Positions 18,647 to 26,846 of a DNA stretch of 64,000 nt are shown here, one piece after another (the first letter of the stretch is position 1; every line of letters begins with the position of its first letter). The stretch spans positions 23,250 to 87,249 of the forward strand of contig NZ_SLXK01000016.1 in the NCBI RefSeq assembly GCF_004341035.1. The letters are read 5' to 3'. The stretch comes from Scopulibacillus darangshiensis (GTDB lineage: Bacteria; Bacillota; Bacilli; Bacillales; Sporolactobacillaceae). The translations under genes and the position numbers were made by a program. A model generated the notes under the pieces. The model was not told where the DNA came from. It saw nothing but the letters and a program-made list of their open reading frames with translations, and made no database searches.

Positions 18647-19148
18647 TTTATAATTATGATATTATTATAGTATAAAAGCCGGAAACGCTTTGGGTATATT
18701 GGCATTTAGAAGTAAATCAATAATATTATGGTGGATTATATTGGCAGTTAATATTACACAAGGACTAGGCTTTGTTATGATTCCATCGTCTTGGGTTCAG
18801 CGTAGACTAACAACATAAGCACGTGCGCTTCCTGCGTTACGGAAGCTCCTAAAGAGGTAAGGCGAAGAATTCGAATTTTTGGCGGAAATAATACATCACG
18901 GCTTTTCAAAAAACGCATGATACCGAAAAAATCTCATGCGTTTTTGCAACTCAATTAAGGCGCCGACGGCTCAATAGCAGCATATGCGAACGCCCGTCAA
19001 AATACTTCCCCAGCACCGGTCAATGGATGATGAAAGCTTTCTACATACATATCAATTAGATGCTAGCGAGTATGAAGAGATTTCTAACTTTTTTTCATAT
19101 ATAGAGACAAACCTTTACACCATAATTAGAAATGGAGGCGGAAAATGT
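18647..19148. other. 500-base gap with hairpin and gene debris
   Basis: A weak 43-codon frame with one hydrophobic segment (TTG 18691 to 18819; WWIILAVNITQGLGF) has no ribosome site and may be debris. GC-rich inverted repeats near 18820-18850 resemble intergenic repeat fragments. A 12-bp hairpin, AAAACGCATGA/TCATGCGTTTT, at 18908-18945 can act as a bidirectional terminator. The frame of the DUF6933 gene stays open upstream from 18984, which may be a remnant. Confidence 0.45.
18908..18945. terminator. bidirectional terminator-like hairpin
   Basis: AAAAAACGCATGA pairs with TCATGCGTTTTT over a 13-base loop, with A and T runs on either side. Confidence 0.65.
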
Positions 19149-19412
19149 ATGCTGACGATTCAATGTACCAAAAAGCTAAGGGATGAATTAAAGATACAAC
19201 CTCTTAAAGAAGTGGAAAGTAATGATCCCCTATACTCTTGGCATGCTGATCTGTTTTTAGTTAATCGCAAGAAATGTGTCCTGGTCCTTAATAATAAGAC
19301 GAGGTATAATTTTGTTCTATATGGCCTAAAAAAGCCGGACTTAAAGAACCTTGATGAGATTATTATTAAAAATATCGCAGAAAATTTAAAAGCCGACTTA
19401 ACCGTTTTCTGA
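19149..19412 (+). CDS. DUF6933-like protein, short
   Basis: 87 residues. The stretch IQCTKKLRDELKI, then LYSWHADLFLVNRKKCVLVL and NNKTRYNFVLYGLKKPD, matches the N-terminal part of the DUF6933 family as I know it. ATG 19149 is preceded by GGAGG at good spacing. Family members are usually much longer, roughly twice this length, and continue after the point where this one stops, so it may be a truncated, decaying copy. The open frame extends 55 codons upstream without a clear start. Function unknown. Confidence 0.6.
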   Translation: MLTIQCTKKLRDELKIQPLKEVESNDPLYSWHADLFLVNRKKCVLVLNNKTRYNFVLYGLKKPDLKNLDEIIIKNIAENLKADLTVF

Positions 19413-19488
19413 ATCGTTTTGTGATGCTAAAGTTGCCGGAAACGTATTCAGGTGACGCCATGAGAAATGCCTTAGCTGGTATTTGACA

Positions 19489-19517
19489 TTGCACATAAAT
19501 GTAATCTTTTGTATAAT
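19489..19517 (+). promoter_or_regulatory. sigma-A promoter
   Basis: TTGCAC, a 17-base spacer, then TATAAT. It points toward pyrH at 19845 or a small ORF between. Confidence 0.65.
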
Positions 19518-19772
19518 TTAATGAGTTTATATTGACGAAATCAAATTTAGGGAAGAGGGAGGAGTTCTTATGGCGAAACCCATGGCGTTTTTTCGTTTTA
19601 CTTATTCCTTTCCGCTTCCTATTTTACTTTTCAGGGACAGGGGCTATTAGCCTTTGTTCCTTTTTTTATACTTTAAGAATGTTTAACGCTAAAGCAAAAA
19701 AGCGGAACAAAGTATAAGTGCACTGGCTAAAAAGCGTAACATCCTGTTACAACGCAAGTACTTGCACGTCAT
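19518..19772 (+). other. leader region with doubtful small ORF
   Basis: A 61-codon frame (TTG 19532 to 19717) encodes a membrane-like peptide (NPWRFFVLLIPFRFLFYF) without a ribosome site of its own. GGGAGGAG at 19557 instead serves ATG 19570 in another frame, which stops after 26 codons (MAKPMAFFRFTYSFPLP). One of the two may be real, or this is a frameshifted remnant. GC-rich inverted repeats (GTAACA/TGTTAC near 19736-19750, GCACGTCATGTGC near 19764) follow. Confidence 0.35.
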
Positions 19773-19824
19773 GTGCGGCGCAACTAAAGCTTTCGCCATT
19801 AAAAGCGCGTCAAGTTTTCTTTAT
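19773..19824 (+). repeat. dispersed repeat-like element, copy B
   Basis: It shares GCAACTA, TTCGCCA and AGTTTTCTTTAT, in order, with 12928-12983. Here it ends 20 bases before the pyrH start, so it forms part of that gene's leader. Confidence 0.5.
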
Positions 19825-19844
19825 GTAAAAAAAGGAGGATGATC

Positions 19845-20588
19845 ATGACCAAATATAAAAGGGTACTGATTAAGTTAAGCGGGGGAGCTTTGGCTGATTC
19901 TGATGGGAACAGTTTTGATTCCGATCATCTTAATCATATCGCAAATGAAGTTTTATCGATTGTCAACATGGGCACTAAAGTCTCGATCCTTGTTGGCGGC
20001 GGTAATATTTTCAGGGGAAAGCTTGCCGAAAGATGGGGGATTGACCGGGTTGAAGCCGACAGTATCGGTACTCTGGGGACGGTTATTAACAGCCTCATGC
20101 TTAGAGGTGTATTAAAAAGCAAAACCGACAAGGAAATCCGTGTCATGACCTCCATACCCGTTTCAACCTTTGCGGAGCCCTACATCCGGCTGCGCGCCAT
20201 CCACCATTTGGAAAAAGGTTACATTGTAATTTTTGCAGGCGGCAACGGTCAGCCTTTTGTGACAACCGACTATCCAAGCGTTCAGCGTGCTTTGGAAACA
20301 GAATGTGATGCGATCTTTGCTGCCAAACAGGGTGTCGATGGCGTCTTTACAAGTGACCCCAAACAGGATAACCATGCAAGAATGTACAGGAACCTCAATT
20401 ATAAAGATGTTGTCCAAAATGATATTCAAATCATGGACCAATCCGCTTTATTGCTTGCTCGGGATTACAGCTTGCCTGTCCATATTTTTAATTTCGACAA
20501 ACCCGGCGTCATGAAGAAACTATGCCAAGGAGAGCACATTGGGACGCTTATTAGCCATGAGAAAACACAAATATCTAAAACTAAATAA
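19845..20588 (+). CDS. pyrH: UMP kinase (PyrH), apparently solitary
   Basis: Phosphorylates UMP to UDP. 247 residues of amino-acid-kinase fold: RVLIKLSGGALAD, ILVGGGNIFRG, IFAGGNGQPFVTTD, and DGVFTSDPK are all diagnostic of bacterial UMP kinase. ATG 19845 is six bases from GGAGG; an ATG two codons earlier overlaps the site. It lacks the usual rpsB-tsf-pyrH-frr context and is followed by an unrelated ABC operon, so it is probably a second copy. If so, a moonlighting or specialised role is possible. The classification is firm; its cellular job is not. Confidence 0.85.
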   Translation: MTKYKRVLIKLSGGALADSDGNSFDSDHLNHIANEVLSIVNMGTKVSILVGGGNIFRGKLAERWGIDRVEADSIGTLGTVINSLMLRGVLKSKTDKEIRVMTSIPVSTFAEPYIRLRAIHHLEKGYIVIFAGGNGQPFVTTDYPSVQRALETECDAIFAAKQGVDGVFTSDPKQDNHARMYRNLNYKDVVQNDIQIMDQSALLLARDYSLPVHIFNFDKPGVMKKLCQGEHIGTLISHEKTQISKTK

Positions 20589-20605
20589 TATGACATTTGT
20601 CATAT
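20588..20605. promoter_or_regulatory. palindromic operator before the ABC/DesKR-like operon
   Basis: A perfect 8+8 inverted repeat, ATATGACA-TT-TGTCATAT, with a further TTATGACG half-site 6 bases on. It sits about 80 bases upstream of an operon that ends in a NarL-type regulator, and is a plausible binding site for that regulator. Confidence 0.5.
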
Positions 20606-20683
20606 CCATTTTATGACGTTTTCTACTGACCCGAATACCATTCCCATCGTACAATAAACATATCATGATGGGGGTGAAGAAGG

Positions 20684-21583
20684 TTGGATAGTATTGTCAC
20701 TTTAAAAGAAATAACGAAGACGTACAGAGCTCAAAAAGCAGTCGATCATGTCTCATTCTCGATTAACAAAGGTGAAGTTGTTGCCATTCTTGGATCCAAT
20801 GGAGCCGGAAAGACAACGACAGTCATGATGATGCTTGGTTTACTGGCGCCAACCCACGGGACCGTTCAGCTTTTTAATAAAGATCCAAGGAGTAAGGCGG
20901 TTCGGGAAAAGATTGGGGCGATGTTGCAGGAAGTCAGTGTCATGGATGGCCTTAAGGTCAAAGAGCTGCTCCAGCTATTCCGCAGTTACTATCCTAATCC
21001 GTTGACCGTGGAAGAATTAATCAATTTAACAGGCTTAGAAGAAGCTGATTTAAAAAAGAGGACTGAAAAGCTTTCAGGCGGGCAAAAACGAAGGCTGGGA
21101 TTTGCATTAGCGCTGGCAGGAAACCCGGATTTATTATTTTTTGATGAACCCACTGTTGGGATGGATATTACCGCACGCGGGCGATTTTGGGATACCATTC
21201 GCACTTTCGCAAAGGCTGGCAAAACAATCATTTTCACGACTCATTATTTGCAGGAAGCTGATGACTCAGCGGAGAGAATCATTTTATTTAATAAAGGCGC
21301 CGTTGTTATGGATGGCACACCGCAAGAAGTCAAACAAAAGCTTTCAAAGAAATCCGTCTCATTTATAACAGATGACGAGGTGCCGCTTAAGGTGTATGAG
21401 CAGCTTCCGAAAGTGACCCATGTCTATCGAAAAAGAGAACGGGTTTATCTTAATACAGATGATACGGATGCTGTGATCAAAGCATTGATAAAAGAAGACT
21501 ATAACATGAGCCATATTCAGATTGAACAAGGCCGGCTAGAAGAGGCATTCGAGCAGTTAGTGGCTGGTAGGGAGGTATTGTAA
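20684..21583 (+). CDS. ABC transporter ATP-binding protein
   Basis: 299 residues. Walker A is LGSNGAGKTTT, the signature is LSGGQKRRLGFA, and Walker B is LLFFDEPTVGMD. It has a C-terminal extension typical of ABC-2 type exporters (YvfR, NatA, CcmA-like). Start TTG 20684 follows GGGGGTGA by about seven bases. It is the first gene of a four-gene unit (ATPase, permease, kinase, regulator) that matches the B. subtilis yvfR-yvfS-yvfT-yvfU order. Substrate unknown. Confidence 0.9.
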   Translation: MDSIVTLKEITKTYRAQKAVDHVSFSINKGEVVAILGSNGAGKTTTVMMMLGLLAPTHGTVQLFNKDPRSKAVREKIGAMLQEVSVMDGLKVKELLQLFRSYYPNPLTVEELINLTGLEEADLKKRTEKLSGGQKRRLGFALALAGNPDLLFFDEPTVGMDITARGRFWDTIRTFAKAGKTIIFTTHYLQEADDSAERIILFNKGAVVMDGTPQEVKQKLSKKSVSFITDDEVPLKVYEQLPKVTHVYRKRERVYLNTDDTDAVIKALIKEDYNMSHIQIEQGRLEEAFEQLVAGREVL

Positions 21584-21584
21584 A

Positions 21585-22322
21585 ATGGGCGTCTTAGGGA
21601 TGCAAGTTAAGATGGAGATTTTAAGAATACTCAGAAACCCCTATTTTGTTTTTTGGTCACTGTTCATGCCCATTTTATTTTATTTCATCTTTACTAAAAT
21701 AGTTAATACAGGTGCCGCCGATCAATCACAATGGCAGGCGCATTATCTCATGTCCATGGCATCTTTCAGCGTGATGGGGTCAGCCATCATGACACTTGGC
21801 ATTCGGATGGTTCAGGAACGAACACAAGGATGGTCGACATTTGTTCGGATAACACCACTTTCTGGCAGTGTTTATTTTTTCGCCAAAATGTCAGGTCAGA
21901 TGGTGATTCATATCCTTTCGATCATCGTTATTTTCATTGCCGGAGCTTTGATTAACAGTGTATCGCTGTCTTTGATGGCATGGATCGGATCTGGGCTGTG
22001 GCTCCTGATTGCCTCCCTGCCATTTCTCGGACTCGGTATATTGGTTGGAACAATGAAAAGAGTTGATACGGCAGCTGGTGTGAGCAATGTCGTGTATATG
22101 CTACTCGCGATCACTGGAGGGCTGTGGTTCCCAATGGATATCCTCCCACATTTCATACAGGCGATTGGCAAATGGCTGCCGGCCTATAATTTTGGCAATG
22201 GCGCATGGGCGATTGTCGAAGGGAAAACACCGAATCTGAGCAATATTTTGATTTTAACAGCATATCTGATTCTGTTCATGATAATATCAAATTATATTAG
22301 AAAAAAACAGGAGGCGGTGTAG
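21585..22322 (+). CDS. ABC-2 type permease
   Basis: 245 residues, six transmembrane helices, ABC2_membrane family. It starts one base after the ATPase gene, with GGGAGG at the end of that gene as ribosome site. GGLWFPMDILPHFIQAIGKWLPAYNFG-type segment (starting at GGLWFPMDILP) is the conserved loop of these permeases. It pairs with the ATPase to form the exporter. Confidence 0.88.
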   Translation: MGVLGMQVKMEILRILRNPYFVFWSLFMPILFYFIFTKIVNTGAADQSQWQAHYLMSMASFSVMGSAIMTLGIRMVQERTQGWSTFVRITPLSGSVYFFAKMSGQMVIHILSIIVIFIAGALINSVSLSLMAWIGSGLWLLIASLPFLGLGILVGTMKRVDTAAGVSNVVYMLLAITGGLWFPMDILPHFIQAIGKWLPAYNFGNGAWAIVEGKTPNLSNILILTAYLILFMIISNYIRKKQEAV

Positions 22323-22331
22323 CCCTATACA

Positions 22332-23471
22332 ATGAAAGAGAACAAAGGCTTTCAGTTCTTCCCGAGACAATTTGGGTTTTTTCCTTATGTCTTCTTGGTG
22401 TATGTCATCTTGCCTATTATCTATTTAATTCATGAAAACACCATTAAGCTGCTTACCGGCTTTTTATTAGTGGCGATATTCCTTTTGACTTACCGCCAGC
22501 TTTATTTTGCCGCAGGGACTAGGAAGTTTTCCTACTGGCTGTCATTACAGTTGACTGTCATTTTTGTACTAAGTACTTTCTATAGTCCCTACAATTTATT
22601 TTTAGGCTTCTTTTCTGCTAACTTTATTGGCTGGTATACAAACAAAAAGGCCTTTAACAGGGCGTTATTTGCTTTTATCATTGTCGAACTCGTCCCTTTA
22701 ATGATCTATGCTTTTGTATCAGATATTCGCGACCTTCTTTTTTTTATCCCATTTTTTATAGTCATGATTATGTCGCCGTACGGCGTTAAATCAATGATGA
22801 GGCGGGTGGAGCTCGAGAAACAGCTTGATTTGGCAAATGAGCAGATCAAGATGCTGGTTAAAAGGGAAGAGCGGGTGCGGATCGCCCGTGATCTCCATGA
22901 TACACTGGGGCATACCTTGTCACTGATCACACTGAAAAGCCAGTTGGTGGAGAAACTCTCTATGAAAGATCCCGAACGGGCGAGAAAAGAGGCGGAAGAA
23001 ATCGAACATACCTCCCGTGCAGCGTTAAAACAAGTCCGTGAGCTCGTGTCGGATATGCGGTCAGTCACGATAGGCGAAGCCCTTTTGGAAATGCGGGAGA
23101 TATTAAAAGCCTCAAATATCTCATTTTGTTATCAAGGCGTGAGCAAAACAGATAATGTACCCGCCCTTACACAAAATATACTTGGTATGTGTCTGCGCGA
23201 AGCCGCGACGAATATCGTTAAGCATAGCCGTGCTAACCATTGCCATGTTGTTATTAGGAGAAGTAAACGAGAGATAGAAATTATTATCAGCGATGACGGG
23301 ATAGGATTCGGGAATAAGAACGTAAATGGCAATGGTTTAAAAGGGATGGAGGAGCGGCTCGCACTCATTGAAGGGTCATTGTCGTTGACATCCCATAACG
23401 GGACCGAATTGTCACTCCGCGTTCCAATTATCATTAAACAAAACACGGAGGAAGAGGTGCTTTGTGATTAA
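22332..23471 (+). CDS. DesK-like sensor histidine kinase
   Basis: 379 residues. Four or five N-terminal transmembrane segments up to about residue 155 are followed by a coiled linker (LEKQLDLANEQIKMLVKREE). The HisKA_3 dimerisation helix has the phospho-acceptor His in RIARDLHDTLGHTLSL, and the HATPase domain has EAATNIVKHS, ISDDGIGFG and GLKGMEERL. Length, layout and sequence follow B. subtilis DesK, the membrane-fluidity thermosensor, though here the partner is an ABC exporter rather than a desaturase. It overlaps the regulator by 8 bases. Confidence 0.88.
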   Translation: MKENKGFQFFPRQFGFFPYVFLVYVILPIIYLIHENTIKLLTGFLLVAIFLLTYRQLYFAAGTRKFSYWLSLQLTVIFVLSTFYSPYNLFLGFFSANFIGWYTNKKAFNRALFAFIIVELVPLMIYAFVSDIRDLLFFIPFFIVMIMSPYGVKSMMRRVELEKQLDLANEQIKMLVKREERVRIARDLHDTLGHTLSLITLKSQLVEKLSMKDPERARKEAEEIEHTSRAALKQVRELVSDMRSVTIGEALLEMREILKASNISFCYQGVSKTDNVPALTQNILGMCLREAATNIVKHSRANHCHVVIRRSKREIEIIISDDGIGFGNKNVNGNGLKGMEERLALIEGSLSLTSHNGTELSLRVPIIIKQNTEEEVLCD

Positions 23472-24066
23472 TATTATCATTGCTGAGGACCAGCGGATGC
23501 TGCGTGGTGCCCTAGGGTCTTTATTAGATTTAGAAGAGGATATTAATGTCATTGGACAGGCTGAAAATGGGGAAGAGGCACTCAAGTTAATATTGGCTCT
23601 TAAACCGGACATTTGCCTTATGGATATCGAAATGCCCATGAAAAGCGGGTTGGAAATTGCCGAGGAATTGAAGCAAAGCGGGTCATCATGCCGGATCATT
23701 ATTTTAACGACCTTTGCCCGGCCCGGCTATTTCGAACGCGCAGTAGAAGCTGATGTGCAGGGCTATCTATTAAAAGACGGGTCCAGTGATGATCTCGCCG
23801 CGGCTATCCGCCGTGTCATGGAAGGAAAGCGCGAATTTTCACCCGAGCTTGTTATGAGTCATATGCGGGATAGGAACCCTTTAACAGACCGTGAACGTGA
23901 GATCCTGCATTTGATCGCTTCGGGGAAAACGGCTAAGGAGATATCAACGCATCTTTTTTTATCACCCGGCACCGTCCGTAACTATACCTCTGACATTTTT
24001 AATAAGTTAAATGTAAAAAACCGAATTGAAGCCATCAGTATTGCGGAAGAGAAGGGGTGGATATAG
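23464..24066 (+). CDS. DesR-like NarL-family response regulator
   Basis: 200 residues. The receiver domain has acidic residues AEDQ near the N-terminus, phospho-acceptor Asp in CLMDIEMPMKSG, and Lys in YLLKDG. The C-terminal LuxR-type HTH is PLTDREREILHLIASGKTAKEI. It is close to DesR in length and motif wording (ILTTFARPGYFERA). GTG 23464 lies within the end of the kinase gene with GAGGAAGAGG upstream. It probably autoregulates the operon through the palindrome at 20588-20605. Confidence 0.9.
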   Translation: MINIIIAEDQRMLRGALGSLLDLEEDINVIGQAENGEEALKLILALKPDICLMDIEMPMKSGLEIAEELKQSGSSCRIIILTTFARPGYFERAVEADVQGYLLKDGSSDDLAAAIRRVMEGKREFSPELVMSHMRDRNPLTDREREILHLIASGKTAKEISTHLFLSPGTVRNYTSDIFNKLNVKNRIEAISIAEEKGWI

Positions 24067-24168
24067 GATAAACGAGCTTCATATAACATAACAAAAGGTG
24101 GCTGTTTTTATACCGTCAATGACTAGCTTGGCAAGTTCATCAGGGCTACTTAATAGACTCTAACCCTG

Positions 24169-24195
24169 ACCCGCCCTTTTTGGGGTGGTTTTTTA
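24169..24195 (+). terminator. terminator after the ABC/DesKR-like operon
   Basis: A hairpin ACCCGCCC/GGGGTGGT with a T-rich loop and a 2x2 internal mismatch, followed by TTTTTT. Confidence 0.65.
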
Positions 24196-24243
24196 TTATC
24201 CTTATCTAAGCGAAAAATTTGTCCTTTAGTTAACGAAGTATGA

Positions 24244-24274
24244 TATAATTTTACTTATGGGAACGTTTGTTCCC
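24244..24274 (+). promoter_or_regulatory. LexA/DinR-type SOS box next to a -10 element
   Basis: GGGAACGTTTGTTCCC at 24259-24274 is a perfect 6+6 palindrome containing GAAC-N4-GTTC, the Gram-positive LexA box. It lies ten bases after TATAAT (24244-24249), a normal repressor position. The HNH gene begins about 100 bases downstream. Confidence 0.7.
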
Positions 24275-24372
24275 TAACCGCACAAAACCACTCCAAAGTT
24301 TGACATTCCTATCTACCCTAAAATCCTAAGTTCCAAATAAAACAACTAAAAAGTTTATAGAATTGGGTGTTC

Positions 24373-24939
24373 ATGATGCCTTATGGACAAGCATGTCAAC
24401 TATATACAACGTGTAAGATGTGCATGAAAAACAAATATGCGCTAGAGTTCCCACGCCATGTTGAGATAAGAAACACAAGATGGGCAAAAGGCTTCTATTG
24501 CCGCGAATGTCACAATGGAGACGGTGAACAATGGATTGACCTTTTCGATTACCCATATAATTACGACAGCACGTTATTATTAGGCAAAACGATTAAAGTT
24601 AGGGGAAGGAGGAAAAAGGGGTGGTTTCAATATTATCTTACAATAAAGCGGGCAAAACAATTAGTGCAGGAAGGAGCAGCTAGTATAGTCCACCCAGGGC
24701 TCATTCATTTACTATACAACAAAAAGGAACTCAGAAGGTTAATCATTGAAGGCAATCATTTTATTTGTTTTTATTGCGGAGAATATGGCGATACAATCGA
24801 CCACATCATCCCCAAATCCAAAGGCGGCCTCACTACACCCAAAAACTGTGTTTGTGCCTGCCTTCAATGTAATCAATTAAAAAATGATCTGACATTGGCG
24901 GAATTTTTGGAAAGGCACAAAATGACAAATGTTACTTAA
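24373..24939 (+). CDS. HNH endonuclease, probably SOS-controlled
   Basis: About 188 residues. The N-terminal part has two Cys pairs (CKMC, CREC) likely to bind zinc, a basic middle (KVRGRRKKGW), and a C-terminal HNH domain: CFYCG, DHIIPKSKGG, and CLQCNQLKND with the typical DH, N and C-x2-C layout. It likely cleaves DNA. Start is ATG 24373 or 24376; the ribosome site is weak (GGGTG). There is no methylase beside it, so a restriction role is not supported. The upstream LexA box suggests DNA-damage induction. Confidence 0.75.
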   Translation: MMPYGQACQLYTTCKMCMKNKYALEFPRHVEIRNTRWAKGFYCRECHNGDGEQWIDLFDYPYNYDSTLLLGKTIKVRGRRKKGWFQYYLTIKRAKQLVQEGAASIVHPGLIHLLYNKKELRRLIIEGNHFICFYCGEYGDTIDHIIPKSKGGLTTPKNCVCACLQCNQLKNDLTLAEFLERHKMTNVT

Positions 24940-25016
24940 CTCCACTTTAAAATCAGTCGAAATTTAAGTCCAAAATGTAATTTTAAAAGATTAATATTTT
25001 CGGGAGGTTGTTATTA

Positions 25017-25190
25017 TTGTCAGAATCGGCGAAGATATTTATAAGTTCTGCTGCTGACCCCATGGATTCATTTTGGTCAGAAGATAACGTACGACGCTTT
25101 AAAGACGATATCTTGCGTGATATAATGGAAACAGAACCAGCACTTTTCCGCGATTTTGCTATAAAGCTAATAGGAGGGGTTAAGCAATGA
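25017..25190 (+). CDS. small acidic protein, 57 residues (pair partner 1)
   Basis: TTG 25017 is nine bases from GGGAGG; the frame also allows TTG at 25008, directly abutting the site. The sequence is helical and acidic with PMDSFWSEDNVRRFKDDIL. No family is recognised. Its stop overlaps the next gene's start in an ATGA arrangement, so the two are coupled. No promoter of its own is clear. Confidence 0.6.
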   Translation: MSESAKIFISSAADPMDSFWSEDNVRRFKDDILRDIMETEPALFRDFAIKLIGGVKQ

Positions 25191-25363
25191 CCACAAAGTT
25201 TCTTCGTTTTGAAGATGATAAGGTCATCCACGTTGCCTCTGGATCCATAAATGCTGATAAAAATTACATTGAAGCAAAGGCAAAACGGTTTGATGAAACT
25301 AATCGTCGTTTACAACAAGCATTTGGTAAATACAAAAGACGTAATAACTCTAACCACAAATAA
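25187..25363 (+). CDS. small basic protein, 58 residues (pair partner 2)
   Basis: ATG 25187 follows TAGGAGGGG at ideal spacing and overlaps the upstream stop by 4 bases. It has a short beta-like N-terminus (TKFLRFEDDKVIHVASGS) and a helical, strongly basic C-terminus (QQAFGKYKRRNN). Followed by a terminator. An acidic protein coupled to a basic partner recalls toxin-antitoxin pairs, but no family is recognised. Confidence 0.6.
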   Translation: MTTKFLRFEDDKVIHVASGSINADKNYIEAKAKRFDETNRRLQQAFGKYKRRNNSNHK

Positions 25364-25413
25364 ATTGGAATAATACGTCTATTCAACAATCAAATGTTCA
25401 CCATAAATTTTTT

Positions 25414-25441
25414 AAGACTTCTTTCCGAAGAGGTCTTTTTA
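25414..25441 (+). terminator. terminator after the small coupled pair
   Basis: AAGACTTCTT pairs with AAGAGGTCTT (one G-U) around TCCG, followed by TTTTTA. Confidence 0.85.
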
Positions 25442-25554
25442 GTAGGTACAGATAATGCCAATTAAAAGAAGGTATTAAGAGGTAAAATAAAATTTACGGA
25501 AGGTCCCATTGAATAACTCTGACATAGTGGAAAATATTCAAGGAGGGAAGCATT

Positions 25555-26130
25555 TTGGAGTTAGTTTTTATTAGACACGGTCAGGGAGAACATACATTAG
25601 ATTTACCTCATAGTCTGCAAATAGAAAATCCATCACTAACTGCTGAAGGGGCAGAACAAGCAAGATTATTAAGATATCAAAAACCTTTAACGAATAAAGA
25701 TATAATAATGATTAGCCCGATCAGAAGAACGCTGCAGACAGCATCTATTTGGAGTGAAAATATAAACTGCCGAAAAATTGTAAATCCCTTGGTGTCTCCC
25801 AGAGTGTTTCCAATCCACAAAGAATCGGACACACTGCCTTGTGATAAAATTATGGATTTAGAAGTCATTAAAAATGATTTCCCAACTTATGAAATCGAAA
25901 TGAACCTTCCTCTCAATTTATGGACTGAGGGGATAAACGTGTTGTCTGAAAGTGAATTTTTAATTTTAGCTAAAGAATTCATTTCCTATTGTAAGCAATT
26001 TCAAAAGGAAAAGATTTATTTGGTATCACATGATGGTACCATAACTTCTTATCGCCAAATGTTGTCTGGAAAAAAACTTACTCGAGAAGATTTCCCTAAA
26101 GAAACAGGTTGTTTTGAAATTAGTTGTTGA
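25555..26130 (+). CDS. histidine phosphatase family protein
   Basis: 191 residues. VFIRHGQGEHT at the N-terminus is the RHG phosphohistidine motif, SPIRRTLQTA the second arginine region, and LVSHDGTITSYRQML the second histidine. It likely acts on a phosphorylated small molecule. Start TTG 25555 follows AAGGAGGG. It is single, without close operon partners. Substrate unknown. Confidence 0.85.
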   Translation: MELVFIRHGQGEHTLDLPHSLQIENPSLTAEGAEQARLLRYQKPLTNKDIIMISPIRRTLQTASIWSENINCRKIVNPLVSPRVFPIHKESDTLPCDKIMDLEVIKNDFPTYEIEMNLPLNLWTEGINVLSESEFLILAKEFISYCKQFQKEKIYLVSHDGTITSYRQMLSGKKLTREDFPKETGCFEISC

Positions 26131-26171
26131 TTTAACGGATGGCGATAGTGAACAAACAAATGGAGGTATTA

Positions 26172-26790
26172 ATGAACGAACTCCCAATCACACTTCATTT
26201 GGATAACGTAACTTTCCAATTGAAAGAAAATCAAAATTTTGAGTGGCTTAGTGATTTAGGTAAAGCCTTTTGCGTTTTTGATAAACAAGATTCCGGCAAT
26301 TTATGCTAAATACAATCAAAAAGATTCTCCATTTTTTCGTTATAAACAATTGCCAATTGAACATCGGTTGGCTTCATTGGATCGTATTTTTTGTTTCCAC
26401 ATAAATGTTGAAAGGAAAAATTATGTCGCTGTTGATTTTTATGATGGAAGCATATTATATGATTTTAAGAATAATATTACGAAGATTTGTGATATAGACC
26501 TTTATCAAAAAAAGCCCTTTAAAAATACAATGGGCAGACTCTGGGGTTCCTCACGATTTATGTCACCGGAGGAATTTGAATTGGGTGCGGACATTGATGA
26601 AGTAACAAATGTGTTTAATATGGGAGCAATGGCTTTTGCGCTTTTAGGCGGTGAACTGGATTGTTCATTCTCTAAATGGGATGCGGGAAAAAATCTTTAT
26701 GAAGTGGCAGCCAAGGCGGTAAAGACTACTCGACATCAGAGGTATTCATCGGTCGAAGAATTCTATTCGGCCTGGGTGGCAGCTCTGTAA
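26172..26790 (+). pseudogene. protein-kinase-like gene with internal deletion
   Basis: ATG 26172, after TGGAGG, opens a 45-codon frame ending at 26309. In another frame, 26278-26790 carries on with text typical of the C-lobe of a small bacterial kinase-like protein (WGSSRFMSPEEFELGADIDE, FNMGAMAFALLGGE). The ATP-binding N-lobe and catalytic loop are missing between them. I read this as one gene that lost on the order of 100 codons with a frameshift at the junction near 26290. The C-terminal part alone is unlikely to be active. Confidence 0.7.
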
Positions 26791-26846
26791 AACAAGAAGT
26801 GTTTCCAGATAAAGAAACGGCGGGTTTTCAAAGGGGAGACTATGAA

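Noticed and set aside
18691..18819. 43-codon frame with hydrophobic segment
   Set aside because: No ribosome site and no similarity; treated as debris.
19483..19517. TTGACA at 19483 as -35
   Set aside because: The spacing to TATAAT is 23 bases; TTGCAC at 19489 has the correct 17.
24373..24939. HNH protein as restriction enzyme
   Set aside because: No methyltransferase or specificity gene lies nearby.
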